Origin: Shewanella mangrovi
GTDB lineage: Bacteria; Pseudomonadota; Gammaproteobacteria; Enterobacterales; Shewanellaceae
DNA length: 64,000 nt
Assembly: GCF_000753795.1 (NCBI RefSeq)
Contig: NZ_JPEO01000004.1
Span: forward strand, 186,001-250,000
Reading direction: 5' to 3'
The notes under the pieces are model-generated. The model saw only the letters and a program-made list of their open reading frames with translations. It was not told where the DNA came from and ran no database searches. Positions within the stretch are counted from its first letter, which is position 1, and each line of letters starts with the position of its first letter. A program made the translations under genes and the position numbers. This document shows, piece by piece, positions 38,501 through 46,879 of this stretch.

Positions 38501-40053
38501 TGATGGGCGGTGAGCTGCAGCTGAAAAGTGCTTTGGGAGAAGGCAGCTGTTTCTATTTCGACTTAACCTTAGCCATCAACCATGAGATTGACTGGCAACC
38601 CCAGCAACTGGGAGGGCAGCCAAAAGTGCTGGTGGTGGATGACAACGATATGGCGCGGGCGTTAGCGACGGCGTCACTCGAACGGTTACATGCCCGCGTG
38701 GATGCGGTGGCTGATGGTGAGGCGGCTTTGCATCAGCTACGTCAGGCCGAAATGGCCGGTGAGCCCTATGATTGTGTGCTGCTCGATTGGCTAATGCCGA
38801 AGATGGACGGATTAGCCGTGGCTGAAAGTGCTTTCGAGCAATTGGCGCCAAGTGCTTTACCTAAGTTTATTTTGATCAGCGCCGCCAACCATGAAGACCT
38901 CCCGAGTTTGAGTGAAAGCTGCCCCATTGATTTAGTGCTGTCGAAACCCGTGACCAGTGCTCAATTGGCGCAAGCGGTGACCGATGTGCTTTATGGCATT
39001 AACCCTAAGCCATTAGCGCTCGTGGAAGATCACTGGGGCGAGGGATTAACGGGATTGAACATTCTGCTGGTGGAAGACAACAGCTTTAATCAAGCGGTGG
39101 CGATGGAACTGTTGAGTGGCGAAGGCGCAAAAGTGACGCTGGCGGTAGACGGTCTGGAGGGGTTACATCAGGTGCGTGAATACGGTGAAGATTTTGATGT
39201 GGTGCTGATGGATATGCAGATGCCGAAGATGGATGGCCTCAGCGCCACCCGCTTAATACGACAGGATGAACGCTTCAAACAGCTGCCTATTGTGGCGATG
39301 ACGGCCAATGTCAGCCAACAGGATCGTGATAGCTGTTTAGCCGCAGGCATTAACGCGCATCTCGCTAAACCACTGGATTTTCCCGAAGTTGTGGCGACAA
39401 TTCAGCGGCTAACAAGCTGCCAGCGCGCAGACAAAAAGCCGACGATTAAGCGGCAGGAACATGACCGGCTGACACAGATATTGCAGCGCTTTGGCGGTAA
39501 CCAACGACTCTACGCTAAGTTACTTGAGAGTTTTAAGCGTTCATTTGAACAGCTTCTGCAGGCGTTGCAGGTCGCATCTGAACAGCATCAGTGGGCGTTA
39601 GTGCAAACCACATTGCACACGATGAAAGGCAGTGCTGGTACCGCGGGATTAACGGAGCTTTATGATGCGATTCTGGCCAAAGAAAGCGCGCTCAAACATG
39701 CTGCCGAGCAAGACAAAGCCAGCTTGTTAGGTGGCGCTGTTGCTGCATTTGCACTGCTCGCCCAGCAAGAGTACCAAGATCTACACGAGTTAATGCAAGC
39801 ACATCAGTCCAACAAGGAGGTTAATGATGAGCAGGCAGCGACGTCTCCGCCGCTCAAGGTGTTAGTGGCAGAATTACGCAGTTGTCTGCAAGCCGGCAAT
39901 ATGAAAGCCATTGAGCTGGTCGAGCAATTAGCGGAACGATTAGACGGGGCGTTGGCGCCACAATTATCACAATTGCAGCAGTTGACCGAAAACTTGGAGT
40001 TTGAGCAGGCGTTGCTGTGCTTGGCTGAACTTTGGAGTGCATATGAAGCGTGA
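35548..40053 (+). CDS. CHASE-PAS hybrid histidine kinase with two receivers and Hpt
   Basis: 1501 residues. TM (FIILLLGGILTILAC) near 20, periplasmic CHASE domain about 60-280 (GFGFVRRVP), a second TM about 310-330, then PAS domains at about 345-465, 490-630 and 645-770. HisKA has phospho-His792 in NVSHEIRTPMN; then HATPase (NLLSNAIKFTEQG, DSGIGIS, GTGLGL), receiver 1 (phospho-Asp near 1080 in LLDWLMPKMDG), receiver 2 (near 1221, LMDMQMPKMDG) and a C-terminal Hpt domain with LHTMKGSAGT near 1356. A complete phosphorelay in one chain. The end overlaps the GGDEF regulator by 11 bases. Confidence 0.95.
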   Translation: MVDKSVASTRKRLPLLQQKWGFIILLLGGILTILACKTVDKTNHQQIENSIHENVLPLFKRVAERFSLYVYGVQEARTAVLVGGGRYVTHEDFYRFGLTLDLEQGFPGSRGFGFVRRVPQQDVAAFLDDARADRNDDFTLQEFAANPQERFILQYMEPYQISTNHAVVGLDLGSEPRRRAAAIDAMLSGEARMTVPIELKLDQTKAQNSFVIFLAVYRGGQIPVTEEARAAACFGWLIAPLELHDVLGDIAPDPSLLDFQISDLANNPQPFYHIGNSDGLFPIERDIAILGRNWRFHAGVTPKYLSRLQLISVPMTAALGIIFTALGMLAILLFNVYSTSRRSLAQEQTKLRAIVESSADAIIGKTIDGMVMSWNSGAEKIFGYSAQEAIGRPLKQLILPKRLYAEEESILTKLRQGETVEILESVRHHKDGHEIPVSCTLSPIFTEDAQVVGVSKTMRDISKQKAADAKIRELNSNLEQQVAQRTAELAELNLLFETVISAASEFSIIATDTEGVIRLFSHGAERMLGYRAVDIVDVETPIIFHVAEEVNARAEVLSAEFGQPIAGFDVFVFKARNLASDQAEYQEWTYIAKDGHTFPIRLVVNAMRDEQQRIIGYLGIASDVTKEKAAKAALNAANDKLWATTQTLITASRTAGLGIWQIEYGDYSVVWNDKMYEIYHLQATDEPMTFERWAAMLHPDDVEHVLEVVNTASEENVEYDVAFRACLEDGAERYIQGAATIECDAEGQPLRMIGINIDITEQRLLNQRLIEAKDSADAANAAKSMFLANVSHEIRTPMNAVLGMLQLLLKTPLQQKQHDFVTKARIAATSLLELLNDILDYSKIESGKLELDPHPFDFNALMQHLAVVMSSSLRDKPIELLFDFDERLPPHLMGDELRLQQVMINLLSNAIKFTEQGEVVVRLKVKQLTAKQVTFELSVTDSGIGISPEQQQRIFEGFIQAEASTTRRFGGTGLGLVISKRLIALMGGELQLKSALGEGSCFYFDLTLAINHEIDWQPQQLGGQPKVLVVDDNDMARALATASLERLHARVDAVADGEAALHQLRQAEMAGEPYDCVLLDWLMPKMDGLAVAESAFEQLAPSALPKFILISAANHEDLPSLSESCPIDLVLSKPVTSAQLAQAVTDVLYGINPKPLALVEDHWGEGLTGLNILLVEDNSFNQAVAMELLSGEGAKVTLAVDGLEGLHQVREYGEDFDVVLMDMQMPKMDGLSATRLIRQDERFKQLPIVAMTANVSQQDRDSCLAAGINAHLAKPLDFPEVVATIQRLTSCQRADKKPTIKRQEHDRLTQILQRFGGNQRLYAKLLESFKRSFEQLLQALQVASEQHQWALVQTTLHTMKGSAGTAGLTELYDAILAKESALKHAAEQDKASLLGGAVAAFALLAQQEYQDLHELMQAHQSNKEVNDEQAATSPPLKVLVAELRSCLQAGNMKAIELVEQLAERLDGALAPQLSQLQQLTENLEFEQALLCLAELWSAYEA

Positions 40054-40999
40054 CACATTGGTTAAGCAGTATTTTCGCGATGGATTACGCCCCGTATTGT
40101 TGGTCGTCGATGACCAGCCTATCAATATTCGTGCATTGAATGAGGTCTTTAAAGATGACTTTGAAGTCTTGATGGCAACCAATGGCGCCAGTGCGATTAA
40201 AAAGGCCAAGGAATACCGTCCGGATGTGATTTTACTCGACATCGTGATGCCCGACTTAGATGGTTATCAAGTGTGTAAGGCGTTAACGAATGATGAAGCA
40301 ACTCAAGATATCCCGGTGATTTTTGTGACCGCAGAGGATGATTCAAAAGTTGAGGCAAAAGGGTTTGCGGTGGGCGCGGTTGACTTTATTACCAAGCCAT
40401 TTCATCCGTTAATTGTCAAAGCACGGGTGATGACCCATCTGACCTTAAAGCTGCAGATGGACTGGATGCGCAATATGGCATTGCGCGATGGCTTAACCGG
40501 ATTATTTAATCGCCGCCGCTTTGATGAGGCACTCGAGAACCTCTGGCGCTTATGTCAGCGCGAGCAGCGACCTTTGTCATTGTTGATGATCGATGTCGAT
40601 TTCTTTAAGCGCTTCAATGATAACTATGGCCATATCGTTGGCGATGATTGTCTAAAACAGGTAGCGCAAGCGTTGCTGCAAGCGTGTAAACGTCCGGGAG
40701 ATCTCTGTTGTCGCTATGGCGGCGAGGAGTTTGCGTGCTTATTGCCGTTCACCGATTCGGAAGGCGCGCAAGCATGTGCCGATGAAGTGCTGAGGCAGGT
40801 ACAACAGCTACAAATTCCCCATGAAACATCGGACGCGGCCAAGGTGGTCACGGTCAGTATCGGGATCAGCAGCATAGACGCCAGTGCGCCCAATAGCCCA
40901 TCTCAGCTGCTGTTACATGCGGATGAGGCCTTGTATCAAAGTAAGCAAAACGGTCGTCATCGCGCTAGCCTATATCGTGCAGAAGCCGCGGCAGAATAA
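40043..40999 (+). CDS. Response regulator diguanylate cyclase (REC-GGDEF)
   Basis: 318 residues from the ATG at 40043, after TTGGAG. The receiver domain (LLVVDDQPINIRAL, phospho-Asp in VILLDIVMPDLDG) spans 18-135; the GGDEF domain (RDGLTGLFNRRRF to the end) has active motif RYGGEEFACLLPF. Probably the output of the overlapping hybrid kinase through its Hpt domain, raising cyclic di-GMP. Convergent with nifQ, 31 bases apart. Confidence 0.94.
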   Translation: MKRDTLVKQYFRDGLRPVLLVVDDQPINIRALNEVFKDDFEVLMATNGASAIKKAKEYRPDVILLDIVMPDLDGYQVCKALTNDEATQDIPVIFVTAEDDSKVEAKGFAVGAVDFITKPFHPLIVKARVMTHLTLKLQMDWMRNMALRDGLTGLFNRRRFDEALENLWRLCQREQRPLSLLMIDVDFFKRFNDNYGHIVGDDCLKQVAQALLQACKRPGDLCCRYGGEEFACLLPFTDSEGAQACADEVLRQVQQLQIPHETSDAAKVVTVSIGISSIDASAPNSPSQLLLHADEALYQSKQNGRHRASLYRAEAAAE

Positions 41000-41030
41000 G
41001 CTGCCAAGTTGCGCGTTAACCGCCACGAGG

Positions 41031-41591
41031 CTAAATTTCGGGGCCAAAGCATTCCTGATAGGTATTACATTGATCGCAACTCGGCGCACGACACACATAA
41101 TCGCCGCCAGTCTCACATAACTGTTTGTATAAAAAGCGCTTCCAGCGCATATTCCGGTCATTACCAGCAAACAACGGCGGAAAATACCAAGCAAAAATCT
41201 GACTCAGTCGTGGCCGCTCCGGCAACCCCAGATCTTTCCAAAGATGGCGATTACCTAAGCAGCCACTGGCAATAATCACCGCGGCAAAGCGAGCATAGCA
41301 AGCGTTCGGATTGGCGTTTTCCATCAGCAGGGTGATCAGCTCTTGCTGCTCTTTATTACGTAGGTTAACGATATCCTGCCGCACTTGCCGAATCGGGGTT
41401 TTATGTTGGCCGAGCGGCACCGTTACCTCAATATCGCTGGCGGCGAAGTCGGCACATAAAGCGCCAAAGCCCGCTTCTGCTAGCCCAAGAAATGGCGGTA
41501 GTACTGTTTCGCCGCTAGCAAAACTGTCGACAATCGGTTGCCAGAAGCGTTCCAGTTCCTGCGCTCGTGTCAGTTCAATCGGAATCTGCAT
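41031..41591 (-). CDS. nifQ: NifQ, molybdenum donor for FeMo-co synthesis
   Basis: 186 residues. The start at 41591 has GGAGGGAG 5 bases upstream. The C-terminus holds the NifQ signature RWKRFLYKQLCE and the cluster motif CRAPSCDQCNTYQEC (C-x4-C-x2-C-x5-C). The MoFe3S4 cluster it carries delivers Mo to NifEN/NifH. Its start codon overlaps the ferredoxin stop in TGATG, so it is in the nifB operon. Confidence 0.95.
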   Translation of the reverse strand: MQIPIELTRAQELERFWQPIVDSFASGETVLPPFLGLAEAGFGALCADFAASDIEVTVPLGQHKTPIRQVRQDIVNLRNKEQQELITLLMENANPNACYARFAAVIIASGCLGNRHLWKDLGLPERPRLSQIFAWYFPPLFAGNDRNMRWKRFLYKQLCETGGDYVCRAPSCDQCNTYQECFGPEI

Positions 41592-41851
41592 CAACACTCC
41601 CTCCGTAGTTCTATGCCAGTCAGGCTACCAAGTGGATTAACCGCCATTGCTGACTCGTTCACGATCGCTTCTTCTACGGGACAGATGCTGGCACATTGCG
41701 GATCGGCAAACTTGTCTTCACAGCCAGTACAGCGTCGTGGATGGATCATAAACTGCTTGGGATTATCGGGATCGGCAAACACAGCATTGCTGGGGCACAC
41801 CAACAAACAGGCATGGCAACCAACGCATTTATCAGTAATGGCATACTTCAT
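41591..41851 (-). CDS. NifB-associated 2x[4Fe-4S] ferredoxin
   Basis: 86 residues. First cluster motif CVGCHACLLVCPSNA at 9-23; second starts CTGCEDKFADPQCASICP, the Chromatium-type layout with a long spacing between the second and third cysteines. It overlaps the 3' end of nifB by 20 bases and nifQ by one. Likely supplies electrons to the radical-SAM NifB. FdxN-like by position. Confidence 0.92.
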   Translation of the reverse strand: MKYAITDKCVGCHACLLVCPSNAVFADPDNPKQFMIHPRRCTGCEDKFADPQCASICPVEEAIVNESAMAVNPLGSLTGIELRREC

Positions 41852-43184
41852 CGTTGCTCTCCTTATGGCTGTCGGCCTTTGGCGCTAGCTGAGTTTTAGC
41901 AAGGGTGGCGAGTGCTTCATCGATAGGCGCAAAGGCGTGATCCACATTTGGGGTAATGCCCATCTGCTCTAGCGTGCGCCATGGGGCTATGCCAATGCGA
42001 GAGCACAGCACCATGCGGCAGTCTTCGATTGCTTTAAACATCGCTTGTTTGTCGGCTTCTTCCTCTGGGCACTCGCTGGCGCCGTTACAGTATTGCGCGA
42101 CCTGACGCCGCTCTAAGAAGTGAAACTCAGTGGTGGCGCTATCAAGCTGATAAATCTCAAACTGCTGCGCATGACCAAAATGGGTGTTGATTAACGGCCC
42201 GCCATTGGTGGCGACCGCGATCTTTATGGGTTGGCTCGTCTCGCTTGCAGCTTCAGTTCCACAGCCACCGCCTAGGGTGCCAACTGCATCGGCACGGCAT
42301 TGTTGGCAATGGGTCATCTGCGGCATAAATTGCCCAGACGCGTCGCGGGCGCTGCTCAGCTCGGCCTCTGTTGGGCCGCGTTGGCCAGTGACGCCAAAAT
42401 AAGTGCCGTGTTCAGCGGCGGAAATCAGCGGCATGATGTTGTGCATCAATGCGCCGCGCGCCTTCACCGCGGCAGACAGTGTGGCAATCTGCTGATCATT
42501 AATGCCGGGGATAAGTACGGTATTGACCTTCACCAACATGCCGAGTTTTGCTGCTGCTTCTAAGCCCGCAAGCTGATTGGCAATCAATCGCTCAGCGGCT
42601 GCTAAACCGCGCAGGCGGCGATGATTGTAATATACCCAGGGATAGATTTTGGCAGCAATGACAGGATCAATGGTGTTGATGGTAATGGTCAGATGGTGCA
42701 CGCCATGGGCGGCGAGTTCGTCGGCATATTCTGCCAGCATTAAGCCATTGGTTGAGATACATAGCTGAGCAGTTGGATCTTCTTCACGGATAAGCTTTAA
42801 GGCACTAAAGGTCGCTTTGGGATTCGCCAGCGCATCTCCAGGACCGGCGATGCCGACGACGGTCAGATTAGGCGCGCGCTTTTTGATGGCGCGAAATTGT
42901 TTCAATGCGCCGTGCGGGTCCACCAGATGAGATACTACCCCGGGACGTGACTCGTTGCTGCAATCGTACTTGCGGTTGCAGTAGTTGCACTGAATATTGC
43001 AGGCCGGGGCGACGGGCAGGTGCATACGCGCATACTTGTGTGCCTGTTTTGAATAACAGGGATGTCGTGCGATCTGTTGCTGTACATCTTTGGGCAACAA
43101 ATGGCTGACAGACGCGCCTTCTGCTTGGCTGCTGGAGCAGCCAGTGCTTGCGGCTGACAAACGCTCATCGGTGTGAAGTTCCAT
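41832..43184 (-). CDS. nifB: NifB, radical-SAM FeMo-cofactor core synthase
   Basis: 450 residues from the ATG complementary to 43182-43184, which has AGAGG 5 bases upstream; an ATG five codons earlier is possible. Radical-SAM motif CNIQCNYCNRKYDC near 55-70, SAM-binding GIAGPGDALANP, cysteine pair HCQQCRADAVG, and a C-terminal NifX-like domain (IKIAVATNGGPLINTHFGHA onward). It fuses two 4Fe-4S clusters with a SAM-derived carbide to make NifB-co. First gene of nifB-fdx-nifQ. Confidence 0.98.
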   Translation of the reverse strand: MELHTDERLSAASTGCSSSQAEGASVSHLLPKDVQQQIARHPCYSKQAHKYARMHLPVAPACNIQCNYCNRKYDCSNESRPGVVSHLVDPHGALKQFRAIKKRAPNLTVVGIAGPGDALANPKATFSALKLIREEDPTAQLCISTNGLMLAEYADELAAHGVHHLTITINTIDPVIAAKIYPWVYYNHRRLRGLAAAERLIANQLAGLEAAAKLGMLVKVNTVLIPGINDQQIATLSAAVKARGALMHNIMPLISAAEHGTYFGVTGQRGPTEAELSSARDASGQFMPQMTHCQQCRADAVGTLGGGCGTEAASETSQPIKIAVATNGGPLINTHFGHAQQFEIYQLDSATTEFHFLERRQVAQYCNGASECPEEEADKQAMFKAIEDCRMVLCSRIGIAPWRTLEQMGITPNVDHAFAPIDEALATLAKTQLAPKADSHKESNDEVCHY

Positions 43185-43224
43185 AGTGACCTCTGGCATT
43201 TAAAACTCAATGATGCAGCGATGT

Positions 43225-43240
43225 TGCAAACTCTATTCCT
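43225..43240 (-). promoter_or_regulatory. Sigma-54 promoter of nifB-fdx-nifQ
   Basis: On the minus strand the sequence is AGGAATAGAGTTTGCA: GG then GC with 10 bases between. The start would be near 43213, about 30 bases before nifB. The first base differs from the TGG consensus. Confidence 0.78.
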
Positions 43241-43284
43241 GAAAGGGTGTTTATGTGAATCAATAGCTTAGGATGGTTTGTGCT

Positions 43285-43334
43285 GGCCTCTGTCTGCTTG
43301 TCGGGTGACAATTGTCGCAAAGCAGACAAAGGCC
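43285..43334. promoter_or_regulatory. Long inverted repeat between nifA and nifB
   Basis: Fifteen-base arms GGCCTCTGTCTGCTT (43285-43299) and its inverse at 43320-43334 with one mismatch, loop of 20. It lies directly after the nifA stop and may end nifLA transcription (no strong T-run). The NifA site at 43313-43328 sits across its loop and right arm. Confidence 0.5.
43313..43328. promoter_or_regulatory. NifA upstream activator site for nifB
   Basis: TGT 43313-43315, ten bases, ACA 43326-43328; 73 bases upstream of the nifB promoter on the minus strand. Confidence 0.75.
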
Positions 43335-43343
43335 GATGTAGGC

Positions 43344-44924
43344 TTACAGCTCTTTCATTTCGATATTCATAATCTGAATACGATAGGCAATTTGCCGTGG
43401 GGTCATATTCAGCAACCGCGCCGCTTTGGCCTTTACCCAGCCGGAGCGTTCTAAGGCATCAATCACCTGTTCACGTTCGTCCATCACACGCTCACGTACC
43501 ACTGCGCTGCCATTATTGTGATTTGGCATTGCCGCATGGCTGTGGCTACTTGAAGGCGCAATGAATTGCGGTGCATCGATTTGGCTAAAGGTCACCAGAT
43601 CTGGGCCAATGGTGCCAGATTCGCTCAGTACAGAGGCGCGCTCCAGCGTATTTTCCAGCTCACGCACGTTGCCCGGCCAGCTGTACGCCATCATGGCGCG
43701 CACCGCGCTGTCGGTCAGCGACAATTCTCGTGATTGCGCTTGTCCGAGGCGCTTGATCATATGCTCGGCCAGCTCTGGCAGATCTTCCGTTCGCTCCCGC
43801 AATGGCGGCAGATACATCGGCATTACATTCAAACGATAGTAGAGATCTTCACGGAAATTGCCCTGACTGACTTCCTCTTCCAGATTACGGTTGGTGGCTG
43901 CAATGATGCGCACGTTGACCGAAATGGTTGCGGTGCCGCCAACGCGTTCAAACTCTTTCTCCTGCAATACACGCAGTAATTTCGCCTGAAATGCGGGGCT
44001 GGTTTCACCAATTTCATCAAGGAAAATCGTACCGTTGTGAGCCATCTCGAAACGGCCTTTACGCTGCTTAACTGCACCAGTAAAGGCACCTTTTTCATGA
44101 CCAAACAGTTCTGATTCCAATAAGTTATCCGGCAGGGCGGCACAGTTGAGTTTGACGAATGGGTTGTTGGCGCGCGGCGAGTTGTAGTGAATAGCGTTCG
44201 CCACTAACTCTTTACCCGTTCCCGACTCACCCCGCAGTAACACGGTGGAATCCCAACGCGATACCAGACGAATTTGCTCGAAAATCTGCCGCATCGCCTT
44301 TGTGTGGCCCACTAAGTTTTTGAAACTGTAGTTGTTGCGCACTTTGCGTCTTAGCCCATCGCGTTCGTCAACGAGCTGTTTCTCTTTGGTTTCCACCTTG
44401 TAGGCTAATTGCACGTTCTTGGCGATCAGGTTGGCGATCATCTCCAAAAAGCGTGATAGCGCTGCCAGTTCGTCATCACCACACATCGGTGGTTGCGCCG
44501 ATAGCGCGCCAATCACCTTATTCGTGCCATCTCGCAGCGGCACACAGATGTAGGGCTTGTCGTAATCATACAGCGCTAATTTGTCGGCAAAGCGGTTATC
44601 GTTGCCAATCTGGCGAATCACAATCGCACTGCCATGTTTGAGCACTTCACCGACAATGCCTTCGCCAACTTTGTAGTACACCTGCTTCTCTTCCGGCTCG
44701 GTCGCCTGACCCGGATTGTGCAGTGACTTGATCAGCAAAATATCGCGTTCGGCATCGAGAATGGTCAACATGCCATGTAACAGCTTGCACTCGTTATGCA
44801 GCACTTTTAGCACGTTGTTGGCCGATGCTGTGTAGTTCAAACTGCTGTTCAGTTCGCTACTGATCTTATACATGGCCGCCAGTAACTGGCGCTCTAGGTC
44901 AAATAAAGAAATCTCTACACCCAT
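43344..44924 (-). CDS. nifA: NifA, sigma-54 enhancer-binding activator of nif genes
   Basis: 526 residues. Start at 44924 after GAGG. N-terminal GAF domain (about 20-170), AAA+ domain (about 205-440) with Walker A GESGTGKE, sigma-54 contact loop GAFTGAVKQ and Walker B GTIFLDEIGE, and a C-terminal Fis-type HTH (VKAARLLNMTPRQIAYRI). The linker after the AAA+ domain lacks the cysteine motif of oxygen-sensing rhizobial NifA, so control should be through NifL. It lies 7 bases after nifL. Confidence 0.98.
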   Translation of the reverse strand: MGVEISLFDLERQLLAAMYKISSELNSSLNYTASANNVLKVLHNECKLLHGMLTILDAERDILLIKSLHNPGQATEPEEKQVYYKVGEGIVGEVLKHGSAIVIRQIGNDNRFADKLALYDYDKPYICVPLRDGTNKVIGALSAQPPMCGDDELAALSRFLEMIANLIAKNVQLAYKVETKEKQLVDERDGLRRKVRNNYSFKNLVGHTKAMRQIFEQIRLVSRWDSTVLLRGESGTGKELVANAIHYNSPRANNPFVKLNCAALPDNLLESELFGHEKGAFTGAVKQRKGRFEMAHNGTIFLDEIGETSPAFQAKLLRVLQEKEFERVGGTATISVNVRIIAATNRNLEEEVSQGNFREDLYYRLNVMPMYLPPLRERTEDLPELAEHMIKRLGQAQSRELSLTDSAVRAMMAYSWPGNVRELENTLERASVLSESGTIGPDLVTFSQIDAPQFIAPSSSHSHAAMPNHNNGSAVVRERVMDEREQVIDALERSGWVKAKAARLLNMTPRQIAYRIQIMNIEMKEL

Positions 44925-44931
44925 AAGCACC

Positions 44932-46461
44932 TCACCAGCTATGTTTTGGGAAGGTCAGACGAATACTCGCACCCTTAAGATGCGGGCTGTCGGCAATCGA
45001 TATCGTGGCCGAGTGTTCGTTTAGTACCTGCTGCACTATCGACAGCCCAATACCGCGGCAACCTGATTGATGCCGTGGCTTAGTGCTGTAAAACGGATGG
45101 AACACTTTCAGCCGAATATCTTCGTGTACGCCGGCACCGCTGTCTTCGACGATAATGCTGATGTCGTTGTCATCTTCAGCGGTGGAGATCAGCATGGTGC
45201 GCTCATCAGCTTTGGAGGCCTGAATCGCATCAACGGCATTGTCGATAATCTGCTTTAAGGCCAGCACCAGCCGGTGGGGCATGCCGGATATCGACGGTAA
45301 AGTAGGTGTCAGTGCCAGCTCAAGATGGGTGCTGGTGAGCAGCAACTCGTCGGTGCTAATCGCGGTGGCATCGCGCACCACTTGATTGAGATTCACTGGT
45401 TGGAAGGCTTCGTTGCTGCGCTCAGGGATTGCCTGTTTGATCTCATTCATGGCATCGACAGCGTTGATCATCGCTTCGTCCATGGCTGATAACCCAGGGC
45501 AGGCATGACTGGTTTTTTTGAGAATTTTGACTGCCGACTCAATCATATTGAATGGCCCCTGCAGTTGATGCAGCGTGGCCATTAACGCCTCCTGCATGGC
45601 ATGCACGTAGCGGTTGTCGCTGGCCATCAGTTTGACTGAGTTAATCCGGCGCTCTTCAACTAGCAGCTTTTCTTTGGTGCGATCACTGATGGCGACCACT
45701 GTGTAGTATTCGTCTGAAGGATGAAAATAGGCCTCAGCAGTGGTGTCGGTAACCGGAATTTTTGCCAGTGCATAATCAAACCAGCGTTCACCGAGTGGTC
45801 CATCTTGTTGAATATGAATGCCTTTGTAGCGGTTCTGCCGATTCCCCATAAAAGCTTCAATACAGTTAAAACCATATTCATCACTTAAACTGTCGGCCAG
45901 TAGCGTAATTGGCGACTGTTGAATACTGTCATGAAGATGCTCAAAACGACGGTTGCTGAACAAGACATTGTGCTGCGCATCAATCAGCGCGATGGCGATC
46001 GGCGCTGAGTTCAACACCGCCTGAAACATGGTGAACTGGTTTTTCTGATGGGTTTGCAGCTCGTGTTGTTCAGTGATGTCTTTGTGAATCGAGTAATACA
46101 GCTGTGTACCGTCATTGTTGGTAAAGCTGGAAATTGAAATGTCGGCGATATAAGGCTGGCCGTTCTTGCGTTTATTGATGAGTTGTCCCTGCCAATGTTC
46201 ACCACGAGTGATCGCGCCCCACAAGCTTTGGTAAACACTACGCGGCGTGGCTTTATAAGACAGCATTGAGCAGTTATTGCCTAATAGTTCACTCTCTTGA
46301 TAACCGGTGATATCCACAAACGTTTGATTGATCAGCAGCAGATTACCCGCTTGATCGGTAATGCTGATGGCGATTGGCGCGTGTTGCAGGATCTGCTTAA
46401 AGGCGTCTAGACCAATTTGCGGCGTCTGTAACGTAGGTAGCGTGTCGTGACGTTGTTCCAT
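44932..46461 (-). CDS. nifL: NifL, redox/nitrogen-responsive anti-activator of NifA
   Basis: 509 residues. PAS1 (residues about 20-140; expected FAD-binding redox domain), PAS2 (about 150-265), a central helical H-like region with QLQGPFNMIESAV, and a GHKL domain (QIIDNAVDAIQ, VEDSGAGVHE, GCRGIGLSIVQQ). These match NifL of Azotobacter and Klebsiella, which binds and inhibits NifA when oxygen or fixed nitrogen is available. Directly upstream of nifA. Confidence 0.95.
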   Translation of the reverse strand: MEQRHDTLPTLQTPQIGLDAFKQILQHAPIAISITDQAGNLLLINQTFVDITGYQESELLGNNCSMLSYKATPRSVYQSLWGAITRGEHWQGQLINKRKNGQPYIADISISSFTNNDGTQLYYSIHKDITEQHELQTHQKNQFTMFQAVLNSAPIAIALIDAQHNVLFSNRRFEHLHDSIQQSPITLLADSLSDEYGFNCIEAFMGNRQNRYKGIHIQQDGPLGERWFDYALAKIPVTDTTAEAYFHPSDEYYTVVAISDRTKEKLLVEERRINSVKLMASDNRYVHAMQEALMATLHQLQGPFNMIESAVKILKKTSHACPGLSAMDEAMINAVDAMNEIKQAIPERSNEAFQPVNLNQVVRDATAISTDELLLTSTHLELALTPTLPSISGMPHRLVLALKQIIDNAVDAIQASKADERTMLISTAEDDNDISIIVEDSGAGVHEDIRLKVFHPFYSTKPRHQSGCRGIGLSIVQQVLNEHSATISIADSPHLKGASIRLTFPKHSW

Positions 46462-46551
46462 GAGCCTTCCTTATCAGATTAGGTGGGACGATGCAGTCGT
46501 CGCATTCGTCCCAAACTGCACAATTGTTAAACCTCGCGTTTTGTCTGTTAG

Positions 46552-46567
46552 TGCATAAATCAGACCA
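46552..46567 (-). promoter_or_regulatory. Sigma-54 promoter of nifLA
   Basis: Minus-strand TGGTCTGATTTATGCA has GG and GC with 10 bases between. The start would be near 46540, about 80 bases before nifL. With the two NifA sites upstream this implies autoactivation. Confidence 0.75.
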
Positions 46568-46629
46568 TCCTTAGCTATTGCTCATGCCAACTTACTGATA
46601 ACAGTGAATTTCTTTGAATAAACAGGCTT

Positions 46630-46645
46630 TGTTTGATTTAGGACA
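46630..46645. promoter_or_regulatory. NifA-type activator site 1 for nifLA
   Basis: TGT 46630-46632, ten bases, ACA 46643-46645; about 63 bases upstream of the nifL promoter. Confidence 0.68.
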
Positions 46646-46668
46646 AATTTTAAGCGGCCATCTGCGTT

Positions 46669-46684
46669 TGTCAGCTTTGCGACA
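46669..46684. promoter_or_regulatory. NifA-type activator site 2 for nifLA
   Basis: TGT 46669-46671, ten bases, ACA 46682-46684; its core CAGCTTTGCG resembles the cores of the nifU and nifF sites. It is also within 200 bases of the divergent hydrolase gene. Confidence 0.72.
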
Positions 46685-46879
46685 ATCGGTTTAAACGGCG
46701 CTGATGAGGTTGGATAGCGGTGGCTGTTGCATCATCTTTCTTTATTAGTGTGCAATCTTGGTGCAAAAAATAACCAATCTGTGTTTTTTGATCTTCTAAA
46801 TTAGCTCCACTAGACTGGCAGCCAAGCTTGCGGGGGAAGCGGACTTGAACAGTGGTTAACGAATTACAGGAGGTAACTG

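Noticed and set aside
46814..46830. Near sigma-54 motif TGGCAGCCAAGCTTGC before the alpha/beta hydrolase
   Set aside because: The gap between GG and GC is 11, not 10, so it does not fit the invariant spacing; the hydrolase was not added to the NifA regulon.
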